Translations under genes and position numbers: made by a program
The notes under the pieces: model-generated
What the model saw: only the letters and a program-made list of their open reading frames with translations
Told to the model about the DNA's origin: nothing
Database searches by the model: none
Source: an uncultured Porphyromonadaceae bacterium
Lineage (GTDB): Bacteria > Bacteroidota > Bacteroidia > Bacteroidales > Muribaculaceae
DNA: 10,417 nt
NCBI GenBank assembly: GCA_947166165.1
Contig: CAMVDK010000100.1
Span: 1-10,417, forward strand
Reading direction: 5' to 3'
In this document: positions 1 to 6,828 of the stretch, one piece after another
Layout: every line of letters starts with the position of its first letter
Position numbering within the stretch: the stretch's first letter is position 1

Positions 1-735
1 GTTGGAACAAGTACTCTAAAATGCAAACAGTGGAACTATCTTGCGGATTTTAGGTATACAATAACCCATGATACAAAGGTTGTTTCAAAGATAATTGAGA
101 TTCTGCTAATCCCAAAACTAGAATTGTTCGCACGTCGGAATCACATGAGATTGGAGTTGCCATCAGCACAAAACTATTATCCTGATTTAACCTTTGTGGA
201 TTCTGAAGGAAACTTCTTTGCTGTCGATTTTAAATCTTCTTATTACGAGAGCGACAATAGAATTAATGGATTGACACTTGGCTCATATTGGGGCTATTTC
301 CGTAATAGGGATACCAGAATGAGCATGGATCACTCTTATAATGAGTATTCATCTCATGTCGTTATTGGAATGCTATATAAGCAAAGTGTAATTGCGGCTA
401 ACGAAAAGCGTGTGTACTCTGTGGATGAATTGGCTATAATCAAATCTGTAATTGAACAATTTATATTTTTTGTTCAACCCAAGTGGAAAATAGCTATAGA
501 TCGCCCTGGTAGTGGAAACACAAGAAATATTGGAGGCGTTTCTGAAATAGAGAAACTAGTAAATGGTACTGGTCCTTTTGCTGAGTTAGGAGAAGATATA
601 TTCGATGACTATTGGATGAACTATTATAATAAGGCTGATGCTCGTGCAGCAGGGATGTCTGCTCCTAAATATAATAATTTAGCCACATATAAGGAGTATT
701 TACGTTCTCAACAACGATTTTTGGACCGATTATGA
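1..735 (+). CDS. EcoRV-type type II restriction endonuclease (5' end outside window)
   Basis: This is a predicted homodimeric type II endonuclease that would cut GATATC. The frame is open from base 1, giving 244 visible residues against 245 in EcoRV. An ungapped match to recalled EcoRV places visible residue 24 (start of DTKVV) at EcoRV Asp36, so only about 12 N-terminal residues are missing and the internal TTG at 124 is not the start. The PD..(D/E)xK active site is intact: D62 of YPD (EcoRV D74), D76 and K78 of AVDFK (D90, K92), and E33 (E45). The base-contact loop GSGNT (residues 170-174, EcoRV 182-186) is identical, followed by R175 where EcoRV has Thr187, and N176 (N188). The LGSYWGYFRN and DYWMNYYN segments also match. 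The gene is AT-rich, unlike the genes to its right, and overlaps the methyltransferase gene by ATGA. Family assignment is very secure; target specificity is inferred from loop conservation. Confidence 0.95.
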   Translation, partial: VGTSTLKCKQWNYLADFRYTITHDTKVVSKIIEILLIPKLELFARRNHMRLELPSAQNYYPDLTFVDSEGNFFAVDFKSSYYESDNRINGLTLGSYWGYFRNRDTRMSMDHSYNEYSSHVVIGMLYKQSVIAANEKRVYSVDELAIIKSVIEQFIFFVQPKWKIAIDRPGSGNTRNIGGVSEIEKLVNGTGPFAELGEDIFDDYWMNYYNKADARAAGMSAPKYNNLATYKEYLRSQQRFLDRL

Positions 736-1655
736 AAGTCATTGTACCTCCAATAAAGTCACAGGGAATTAAAACAAAATTAGTCCCCTGGATTGTTGAT
801 GTTATTGCACAATCCGGAATTTCTACTAATGCGAATTGGATTGAGCCTTTCTTCGGAACAGGTGTTGTTGGATTTAACTCACCTTTAAGAGGGAGTTTTA
901 TTGCGGGTGACACAAATCCACATATTATTGCGTTTTATAAAGGCATAAAAGAAGGAGTAATAAATAAATTCTCAATTAGAGAATATTTGGAAAAGGAATC
1001 AAAGCTACTATCTGTAGCTGACGAGGATGGATACGCTCATTACAGACTCATTAAAGACCGTTTTAACACAGAGCACAGCCCATTCGATTTTATTTTTCTA
1101 TCACGTGCTGGCTTTAATGGTATGATGCGATTTAATAAAAAAGGTGAATGGAATATACCCTTTTGTAAAAAACCGAATAGGTTTTCACCCGCATATATTA
1201 CTAAAATTTGTAATCAAGTTGAACAAATAAGTCATATCATAAAGCGATCGAATTGGTCATTTATTAATGCTGATTTTAAAAGTGTATTATCATTTGCAAA
1301 TGAAAATGATTTAATATATTGTGATCCGCCTTATTATGGTCGCTACGTTGATTATTATAATGGGTGGACAGAAGATGATGAGATTGCACTATTTAATGCT
1401 TTATCAAATACGCGCGCAAAGTTCATCCTATCAACATGGCATCATAATGATTTTAGAGAGAATGAAATGTTGAAAAACTTTTGGTCGCAATTCAACGTTA
1501 TCACCAAAGAACATTTTTATCATTCTGGTGGTAGAATTGAGAATCGCCACTCAATGATTGAAGCGTTGGTATTCAACTTTGACCTTTCAGCGCATTCACG
1601 TGTTATACAAAGAGAGTCACAACCTTCATTATTTGAGGATTATATGTTTGCTTAA
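732..1655 (+). CDS. EcoRV-type DNA adenine N6-methyltransferase
   Basis: This is the companion S-adenosylmethionine-dependent DNA methyltransferase, expected to protect host DNA by methylating an adenine in GATATC (M.EcoRV modifies the first A). It has 307 residues against about 298 in M.EcoRV. It is collinear with M.EcoRV throughout by recalled sequence. Shared blocks are PPIKSQGIKTKLVP at 6-19 (motif X), EPFFGTGVVGFN at 38-49 (AdoMet motif I), FCKKPNRF, the catalytic DPPY at 198-201, STWHHNDFREN, and TKEHFYH. This motif order is that of the alpha class (Dam-like). Its ATG lies within the end of the endonuclease gene (ATGA overlap), so translation is probably coupled to it. I could not find a convincing separate promoter ahead of it. 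Base composition matches the endonuclease gene, so the pair moved together. Confidence 0.96.
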   Translation: MKVIVPPIKSQGIKTKLVPWIVDVIAQSGISTNANWIEPFFGTGVVGFNSPLRGSFIAGDTNPHIIAFYKGIKEGVINKFSIREYLEKESKLLSVADEDGYAHYRLIKDRFNTEHSPFDFIFLSRAGFNGMMRFNKKGEWNIPFCKKPNRFSPAYITKICNQVEQISHIIKRSNWSFINADFKSVLSFANENDLIYCDPPYYGRYVDYYNGWTEDDEIALFNALSNTRAKFILSTWHHNDFRENEMLKNFWSQFNVITKEHFYHSGGRIENRHSMIEALVFNFDLSAHSRVIQRESQPSLFEDYMFA

Positions 1656-1811
1656 AATGAAGGAGCAAGTGGAGTGTGCTTTGATGAGTTATGCGGCATT
1701 ACGCTATGTGCGGTTAGAGATAATGACGTGCAAGTGGGTTGAATCGAGCTGTGATATTCGGTTTGACGGTGGTGCGGCGATGGTCGCCAATTTTGAGGGG
1801 CATGTCGCATC
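1656..1811. other. Junction DNA between the R-M pair and the tex fragment
   Basis: This stretch of about 155 bases has intermediate composition and no recognisable gene. Frames crossing it give peptides with no family resemblance. I saw no integrase, transposase remnant or clear terminal repeat. It probably contains the insertion breakpoint. Confidence 0.5.
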
Positions 1812-1928
1812 GACAGCCCGTCGAAAGTCGTGAAGCTGGGACAGGTGGTGCGCGTGCGCGTGCTCAGCGTCGACCTCGACCGCCAGCGCATCGCCCTCAC
1901 CATGAAAGGCATCCAGCAGCCACATTGA
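1812..1928 (+). pseudogene. 3'-terminal fragment of a tex-like gene (S1 RNA-binding domain end)
   Basis: In frame from 1812 the sequence encodes 38 residues before TGA at 1926-1928. They read DSPSKVVKLGQVVRVRVLSV, then end in a DRQRIALTMKG-like stretch. This is the characteristic last strands of the S1 domain at the C-terminus of Tex (a nucleic-acid-binding transcription accessory protein). The frame is closed by TGA at 1794-1796, and no upstream Tex sequence (HhH, YqgF or the rest of the S1 domain) is present between here and the methyltransferase gene. It is therefore a severed fragment. It is GC-rich like the host DNA and lies at the composition boundary. It may be the host side of an insertion junction, or a displaced 3' copy left by an integrating element. 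Protein identity rests on pattern recall only. Confidence 0.7.
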
Positions 1929-1930
1929 CA

Positions 1931-1963
1931 GCCGATGCGTCAACTTGCCGCACTGGCATCGGC
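1931..1963. repeat. 8-bp inverted repeat between converging tex fragment and AraC gene
   Basis: GCCGATGC (1931-1938) and GCATCGGC (1956-1963) are perfect complements separated by 17 bases. They straddle the end of the minus-strand regulator gene, just after the tex fragment stop. There is no T-run on either side, so a role as a transcription terminator is only possible. Confidence 0.35.
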
Positions 1964-3151
1964 CGGCGAGCCGATGGACGAACCATTCTTCTGGCTGGCA
2001 CTACGAAGTTTGGCTTGGCGCTTATATTCGGCCACCGTCACACCTTTCAATTCGGCAAATTTGCGATAGAAGTAGCTGCGGTCGCCAAAGCCCGACGCGG
2101 CTACAATTTCCTGAATAGGTCGGTCGGGGTTCTCGTCAATGAGCTGGCAGGCATGGCGCAGGCGCAGGCCTATGCGCCATTTCACAAAGTCCTCCCCAAC
2201 CACCTTACTGAAATACTCATTGAGTCGGCGAGGCGTGGTTCCCAATTCGGCGGCAACATCTTTGACGGCCACATTGCTGAGCAAGAATTTTTTCTCGTTG
2301 ACCCACCCCTCAAGCCTTGCGCCGATGAGCGCATACCTCGACTGGGCGACATCGGCAGCCCCGGCCTCTTCGTCGCTCTTTAGCACGCCGCTCGCTGGCT
2401 CCGAAGGCTCTGCCTCTTCCATCAAAACGTCGACGGGCTCATCAGCTCGCCACACCAGCGAGGCATAGTGGGAATAATTGATGAATTGGATGGTCAAATA
2501 GACATAGAACGCCGTATATAGAACAACGAAAACGCAATCGAGCAGCTTCACCCCACTTATCGAAAAGAACGCCAGGCTCCCCACGGCCAATGATGAATAG
2601 AACGTGTGACTGACCCACCGCAACTGCCTGTTCAATTCGTCCTCCTGATAGCAGGTAAACATTTCGGCCTTGAAATGTTGATAAGCATTCCTAAAGACCC
2701 ATGTGAAATAGGCCAGCATAGCCACATACAAAAGAGAACATCCCACCAGCACAAGCCGGAACTGCCCGAACGGCAGTTTGCGCTGCGCAACCACGAGCAC
2801 AAGCGAGGCCAAGGCAATGGGCAGCAACAGCTTCCATCCCATCCATCGATGCGCAACCCGCCGAGGGCTGATGAGAATCATTATCGACATCGTGAAACAA
2901 AGTGCCTGAAACGCTGCCACAATCAAGGCATAACAGCTCGTCAGCTCATCCTCGCTGGCCTTGGGCGTAACAATCTCCAGCACCTTGATCAAGCTCAGCA
3001 GAATAAAAGCCATGCAGAGAAATGTGCGAGCCGAGCGGTAATGACGTGTGTCGCTTCGCACTGGAATGTGCATTGCAGCCATCACCAAGCCCAATGTGCC
3101 GATGAGCAACAATGAGCAGATGTTGAGCATGTTATAAGCAGTATAGACCAT
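1940..3151 (-). CDS. Membrane-anchored AraC-family transcriptional regulator
   Basis: A 403-residue protein begins at ATG 3149-3151. Longer in-frame starts upstream are rejected because a Bacteroidetes -7 box lies between them and this ATG, and because the first helix starts right after it. About seven hydrophobic helices are visible (near residues 8-28, 43-62, 73-95, 106-124, 133-153, 187-205, 209-229). An acidic linker follows (EEAEPSEP, SDEEAGAADVAQ). Residues about 283-390 form a double helix-turn-helix AraC/XylS DNA-binding domain, seen in VAAELGTTPRRLNEYF and in IQEIVAASGFGDRSYFYRKF, the typical second-helix signature. This layout is common in Bacteroidales: a multi-helix membrane sensor joined to an AraC output. 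The gene is divergent from the secreted dockerin genes, which are candidate targets. The ligand is unknown. Confidence 0.9.
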   Translation of the reverse strand: MVYTAYNMLNICSLLLIGTLGLVMAAMHIPVRSDTRHYRSARTFLCMAFILLSLIKVLEIVTPKASEDELTSCYALIVAAFQALCFTMSIMILISPRRVAHRWMGWKLLLPIALASLVLVVAQRKLPFGQFRLVLVGCSLLYVAMLAYFTWVFRNAYQHFKAEMFTCYQEDELNRQLRWVSHTFYSSLAVGSLAFFSISGVKLLDCVFVVLYTAFYVYLTIQFINYSHYASLVWRADEPVDVLMEEAEPSEPASGVLKSDEEAGAADVAQSRYALIGARLEGWVNEKKFLLSNVAVKDVAAELGTTPRRLNEYFSKVVGEDFVKWRIGLRLRHACQLIDENPDRPIQEIVAASGFGDRSYFYRKFAELKGVTVAEYKRQAKLRSASQKNGSSIGSPADASAAS

Positions 3152-3172
3152 CGTCCTCTTGATTAAACACTG

Positions 3173-3180
3173 CAAAGTTA
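3173..3180 (-). promoter_or_regulatory. Predicted -7 box (TAACTTTG) of the AraC-type regulator gene
   Basis: Read on the minus strand, TAACTTTG matches the Bacteroidetes -7 consensus TAnnTTTG. It lies 21 bases upstream of the chosen ATG. No good TTTG -33 box sits at the usual distance (a TTTG lies only 11 bases away), so activator help may be needed. It supports the start at 3151. Confidence 0.5.
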
Positions 3181-3273
3181 CAATTATTTTCCAAAGCCTC
3201 ACGGCCTTTATCCCACAAATCGACAGAAATAAGCTTGTGATGAGCGATGCCGCCTGCCGGCCATGCGTCCGCA

Positions 3274-3286
3274 CCGAGCGGCTCGG
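3274..3286. promoter_or_regulatory. 13-bp dyad CCGAGCGGCTCGG in the divergent intergenic region
   Basis: CCGAGC and GCTCGG are perfect complements around one central G, midway in the 311-base gap between the regulator and the first dockerin gene. It could be a binding site for a dimeric regulator. This is only one occurrence, so it is speculative. Confidence 0.25.
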
Positions 3287-3388
3287 CACTGCGACACAAA
3301 ACGCGTGTGGCTTTTCGGTGCAAATTGTGGTTTTTTGCTGCAATCACATGGCTTTTAGCGCATTGACATAAAAGTCCACGCAGAGACA

Positions 3389-3421
3389 TTTGGCATGAGC
3401 GGCAAACATCCACTATTTTTG
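3389..3421 (+). promoter_or_regulatory. Predicted Bacteroidetes promoter of the first dockerin gene
   Basis: TTTG at 3389-3392 and TATTTTTG at 3414-3421 are separated by 21 bases, fitting the Bacteroidetes sigma factor consensus (TTTG, about 19-21 bases, TAnnTTTG). The initiation site would fall near 3428, leaving a leader of about 35 bases before the ATG at 3463. Confidence 0.6.
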
Positions 3422-3462
3422 CCGTAGCTTTATATCCCTCCAAACAATAAACGACAACCGAA

Positions 3463-4884
3463 ATGAAACAGTTCATCAAATTCACGCTTATTCTTTCAGC
3501 GTTCTTGCTGCCAATGCTTGCACAGGCGTTGCCCTTTGTGCCCACGTCGAGTCCTTCGGCAAAACCCATCCACTGGTATCATCTGAAGACCAGCAACCTG
3601 TATGTTTACGCTTCGCCCGACCCCTATGGCGACAGCGACATCAAAGTGAGTTCTTCGGCCTCCAATTCCGATGAATACCTGTGGTGCTTTGTGGGCGATG
3701 CCACTTCGGGATACAAAATCTACAACCGTGGCACGAAGAGTTATTTGTATGCCGGCCAATTTCTGGGTCCTGACACCGAATCCAGCCTGGATTACTACGA
3801 GGCAGGGAGCGGAAACAATTTCTACATCTATGCCCTCCTCACAGTTTTTGGCAGCACTCAGACGTTGAAGAATTATCTGTGTTACCAAAGTGGCGAGGGA
3901 TTCTACACCACCCGTGGCCGGGATTCCTATTTCACGGTGACGGAGGCTCTCTTCGAGGAAGAGCCACAGATGACCGCCGACACGCTGATCGGTTTTGTGA
4001 CCTACGATGAAAAATGCGAACTCACGGTCTACGGCAAGGGCGATTTGCACCTCTACGTCAACGGCACGGAGGTGGAAAACCCCTATCAGATCGCACGCAC
4101 CAATGCCGACCAGACGCTGAACGTCACGGCCACGGCGCAGGAAGAGGGCAAGCTGATGAGCACGGTGACCGCCACGCTCACCGTTCCCCGTCTGGAGAAT
4201 CCGATTCCCGACCCACCAGCCGATGTCACGCTCACGCCCTACGACTACTACATTCCAAACAATGAATTAGGCAACGAAGACGGTGAAGGCTACGCCAAGA
4301 TGTTCGACAAGGACAAGAACACCAAGTGGTGTGTGGTCAACTCGTCGGGGGCCTGGCAGACCATCTGGGTCGACTTCAAGAGCAACCGCCCCATCACGCC
4401 CAAGGGCTACATCCTCACCCCCGGCAACGACACCTACTATTACACCGGTCGCAACCCCAAGGCTTGGAAGCTCTATGGCAAAGCCAAAGAGAACGATGGC
4501 TGGGCCATACTGGCCGTAGTGACCGATGGAGCAGCCGCCGGACTTGGCACCCGCAACAGCGAAGACTATCATTTCCCAATCGAAGGTAACACTACCGCTT
4601 ATCAATACTTCCGCTTCGAAGTGAGCGAGATTTGCGGTAAAGACGGGTGGAACCCCAGCAACTACGTCTTCCAGATGGCAGAGTTCGCGTTTGAGGCCGC
4701 CTCGACCAAAGGCGACGTGAACGGCGACGGCCTGGTGGACATCGACGACCTGAACATCGTCATCAACATCATGCTCCGCAAAGCCACCGTGAGCCAGTGG
4801 CCCAATGCCGACGTCGACGCCAACGGCGAGGTGGACATCGACGACCTGAACGCCGTGATCAACATCATGGTGGGAAAGGGATGA
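3463..4884 (+). CDS. Secreted F5/8 type C (discoidin-like) protein with C-terminal dockerin
   Basis: The product is a 473-residue exported protein. Residues 1-22 are a signal peptide (MKQFIKF, hydrophobic core, cleavage near AQA-LPF). Residues about 25-160 form a Trp/Tyr-rich module (IHWYHLKT, EYLWCFVG, YKIYNRGTKSYLY) with the spacing of ricin-B-like beta-trefoil lectins. Residues about 168-245 look like a small beta-sandwich (ELTVYGKGDLHLYVNGTEVE). Residues about 260-410 are an F5/8 type C carbohydrate-binding domain (MFDKDKNTKW, WVDFKSNRPI, NPKAWKLYGK, YFRFEV). Residues about 414-473 are a type I dockerin with two Ca-binding loops (DVNGDGLVDIDD, DVDANGEVDIDD), each followed by LNxVINIM. No catalytic domain is visible. 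A glycan-binding or adhesive surface role is inferred. Its first half is paralogous to that of the next gene. Confidence 0.88.
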   Translation: MKQFIKFTLILSAFLLPMLAQALPFVPTSSPSAKPIHWYHLKTSNLYVYASPDPYGDSDIKVSSSASNSDEYLWCFVGDATSGYKIYNRGTKSYLYAGQFLGPDTESSLDYYEAGSGNNFYIYALLTVFGSTQTLKNYLCYQSGEGFYTTRGRDSYFTVTEALFEEEPQMTADTLIGFVTYDEKCELTVYGKGDLHLYVNGTEVENPYQIARTNADQTLNVTATAQEEGKLMSTVTATLTVPRLENPIPDPPADVTLTPYDYYIPNNELGNEDGEGYAKMFDKDKNTKWCVVNSSGAWQTIWVDFKSNRPITPKGYILTPGNDTYYYTGRNPKAWKLYGKAKENDGWAILAVVTDGAAAGLGTRNSEDYHFPIEGNTTAYQYFRFEVSEICGKDGWNPSNYVFQMAEFAFEAASTKGDVNGDGLVDIDDLNIVINIMLRKATVSQWPNADVDANGEVDIDDLNAVINIMVGKG

Positions 4885-4968
4885 GCCAGATAATGGTTGC
4901 TGACGACCACCACCTTATTTTTCGGACAATAAAAACATAAAATATTGCTTGTTAAATACTTAAAATAG
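4885..4968 (+). promoter_or_regulatory. Short gap with possible weak promoter before the second dockerin gene
   Basis: The 84-base AT-rich gap contains TATTTTTC near 4915, one mismatch from TAnnTTTG, with a TTG about 16-17 bases upstream. It may give the second gene its own transcript, or the two genes may be co-transcribed. No strong terminator hairpin is seen. Confidence 0.25.
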
Positions 4969-6624
4969 ATGACTATGAAAAGGATGTACAGATTATCATT
5001 GATGGTGGCAGTGTTGATGCTGCCCATGTTGTCGCACGCTTTTCCATTTGTGCCGACAACCGATCCCGACGCCCAAGACACCCATTGGTACCAGGTAAAA
5101 ACCCTCAACCGTTTTGTGTATGCAAACAACGAAACATTCGCAGCCATCTACTTGTCGAACCAGAATGCAAATGTCGACGAGTGTTTGTGGTGCTTTGTGA
5201 CCACCGAATCAGGCAAAATTGTGATGTACAACCGCATGCGAAAAGCCTACATCCATGGAGGCAACTATTTCAATAACAGCCCCGACATCAATGTCAACTA
5301 TGTGCAGGAAGGCAGCGGCGACGAGTTCTATATCCGTTACGTGACGAGCGACAACTATAATTTGTATCTCGTCTATGGCGACGAGTATAATTCCTTTTAT
5401 GGCTCGGGTATTCCGGAGAACACCTACACGGTAGTCGAGCAGGGCGTCGTCCCTCCTCCGATTGTTACATGCGATATCTTCCCCGACCGTGGCGTCATAC
5501 AAGTCACCGGTAAAGGTTACAAGCAAATCACTCTGAACGGAGCCACCATCCAATCGCCCTATACCATCATGCGCACCGATGTGGACCAGCACTTTGTGCT
5601 GACTGCCCTTGCCACCGAGAGCGGCAAGCCCAGCGGCTACACCACGGCGGAATTCACCGTTCCCCGCATGATGAGAATCGGCGACGTGACCTCCGATGGC
5701 AGTGTCGACGTCAGCGACATCAATGCCATCATCAACATGGTGCTCACCATCGAGCCTAAGGCCGATGAGGGCGACGCCAACGGCGACGGCAATGTCGACA
5801 TCGCCGACGTGAACAAAATCATCAACATCATGCTCGGCCTCGAAGCGGCCGACGAAGCCCCGGTCATGACCACATACACCGTGAACGGCGTGCCGTTCGT
5901 CATGGTGAAAGTAGACGGCGGCACCTACGTCATGGGCAGCGACCGCGGTCCGCACAACGTCGCGCTGAACGGCTTCTCCATCGGTCAGACCGAGGTCACC
6001 CAGCAGCTGTGGTATGCTGTGATGGGCAAGAACCCGAGCTACTTCAACAGTTACGGCAACTCATCGTATGGCTCCTACCACAGCTCGGTGAGCTACGGCA
6101 CCAACCTGCTGCGGCCCGTGGAGTCGGTGAGTTGGGACGACTGCCAGGAGTTCCTCTCTCGGCTCAACGAGCTGACCGGACTCTCCTTCCGTCTGCCCAC
6201 CGAGGCCGAATGGGAATATGCCGCCCTTGGAGGCAAAAAGAGCAAAGGCTACAAGTACGCCGGCAGCAACGACGTCGACCGCGTGGCGTGGTATGACGAC
6301 AACGCGTTCAACGGCCTTAACCAGAACGATCCGAATTCTGGCTTTGGCGTCCACGTGGTGGCCACCAAGCACCCCAACGAGCTCGGGCTCTACGACATGA
6401 GCGGCAACGTGAGCGAGTGGTGCCAAGACTGGTACACCCCATTCTACGACCTCAGTGACCAGACCAACCCCACAGGACCCGCTACGGGCACCGACCGCGC
6501 GCATCGCAGTGGCAACTGGAGCATGCATGCCGACTATTGCCGCGCCACCGGGCGCACAGCCACCAACCCAACCGCGCGTTGGCGCCACATCGGGTTACGT
6601 TTGGTCTTGCCAGAGCCTGAATGA
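4969..6624 (+). CDS. Secreted protein with internal dockerin and SUMF1/FGE-like domain
   Basis: The product is a 551-residue exported protein. Residues 1-25 are a signal peptide (core then LSHA-FPF). Residues about 26-160 and 165-235 repeat the lectin-like and beta-sandwich modules of the upstream protein (FPFVPTTDP, HWYQVKT, ECLWCFV, TGKGYKQITLNG). Residues about 238-293 are two dockerin-type Ca loops (DVTSDGSVDVSD, DANGDGNVDIAD). Residues about 300-549 are a formylglycine-generating-enzyme-like domain (GGTYVMGSD, IGQTEVTQQLWYAVMG, RPVESVSWDDCQEF, LPTEAEWEYAA, LYDMSGNVSEWCQDWY, RHIGLRLV). In recalled human FGE the active cysteines are C336 and C341. Here the second is present (C524) but the first aligns with M519, so sulfatase activation is unlikely and a binding role is more probable. 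An alternative start is the second ATG at 4975. An ATG-rich start (MTMKRM) precedes the signal core. Confidence 0.9.
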   Translation: MTMKRMYRLSLMVAVLMLPMLSHAFPFVPTTDPDAQDTHWYQVKTLNRFVYANNETFAAIYLSNQNANVDECLWCFVTTESGKIVMYNRMRKAYIHGGNYFNNSPDINVNYVQEGSGDEFYIRYVTSDNYNLYLVYGDEYNSFYGSGIPENTYTVVEQGVVPPPIVTCDIFPDRGVIQVTGKGYKQITLNGATIQSPYTIMRTDVDQHFVLTALATESGKPSGYTTAEFTVPRMMRIGDVTSDGSVDVSDINAIINMVLTIEPKADEGDANGDGNVDIADVNKIINIMLGLEAADEAPVMTTYTVNGVPFVMVKVDGGTYVMGSDRGPHNVALNGFSIGQTEVTQQLWYAVMGKNPSYFNSYGNSSYGSYHSSVSYGTNLLRPVESVSWDDCQEFLSRLNELTGLSFRLPTEAEWEYAALGGKKSKGYKYAGSNDVDRVAWYDDNAFNGLNQNDPNSGFGVHVVATKHPNELGLYDMSGNVSEWCQDWYTPFYDLSDQTNPTGPATGTDRAHRSGNWSMHADYCRATGRTATNPTARWRHIGLRLVLPEPE

Positions 6625-6638
6625 GTAGAACCTTAAAA

Positions 6639-6669
6639 AAGCAATTATGGTGGGTTCTATAAATTGCTT
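6639..6669. repeat. 8-bp hairpin AAGCAATT / AATTGCTT at the left end of the MITE-like element
   Basis: AAGCAATT (6639-6646) and AATTGCTT (6662-6669) are perfect complements with a 15-base loop. The left arm lies in flanking DNA and the right arm in the element's terminal repeat, after a run of six A residues. It follows the FGE-like gene by 14 bases. It is AT-rich, and a terminator role is weakly supported. Confidence 0.4.
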
Positions 6670-6824
6670 GAGTCGAATTGGGCTTGATTGCTGAGCAGGT
6701 TTTGGCTCAAGCTGCGCGAAGCAGTAGCGGGCTACGGTTCAAGCTGTTGAGACAAAAGATGCCAGCAAGCAACCCAAGGCGGCCAAAACCATTCATTACT
6801 TTTTAGCAATTTATAGAACCCACC
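6649..6824. mobile_element. 176-bp MITE-like element with perfect 20-bp terminal inverted repeats
   Basis: GGTGGGTTCTATAAATTGCT at 6649-6668 is repeated exactly in reverse complement at 6805-6824. Both ends abut TTAT (6645-6648 and 6825-6828), a 4-base direct repeat that looks like a target-site duplication. The 136-base interior is moderately GC-rich, has no open frame of useful length, and no transposase motif that I recognise. This is the form of a non-autonomous miniature element mobilised by a transposase elsewhere. I cannot assign the IS family from the termini. Confidence 0.75.
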
Positions 6825-6828
6825 TTAT

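Noticed and set aside
124..735. TTG at 124 as the start of the endonuclease gene
   Set aside because: The frame is open to base 1, and the residues before 124 match EcoRV (DTKVV.K..E), so the true start is left of the window.
1739..2383. 214-codon plus-strand open frame across the tex fragment and regulator end
   Set aside because: Most of it is antisense to the AraC-type gene, it reads low-complexity Arg/Pro/His peptide, and it matches no family.
3152..3343. 64-codon N-terminal extension of the AraC-type regulator
   Set aside because: The extension has no domain resemblance and crosses the predicted -7 box. The first membrane helix begins directly after the ATG at 3151.
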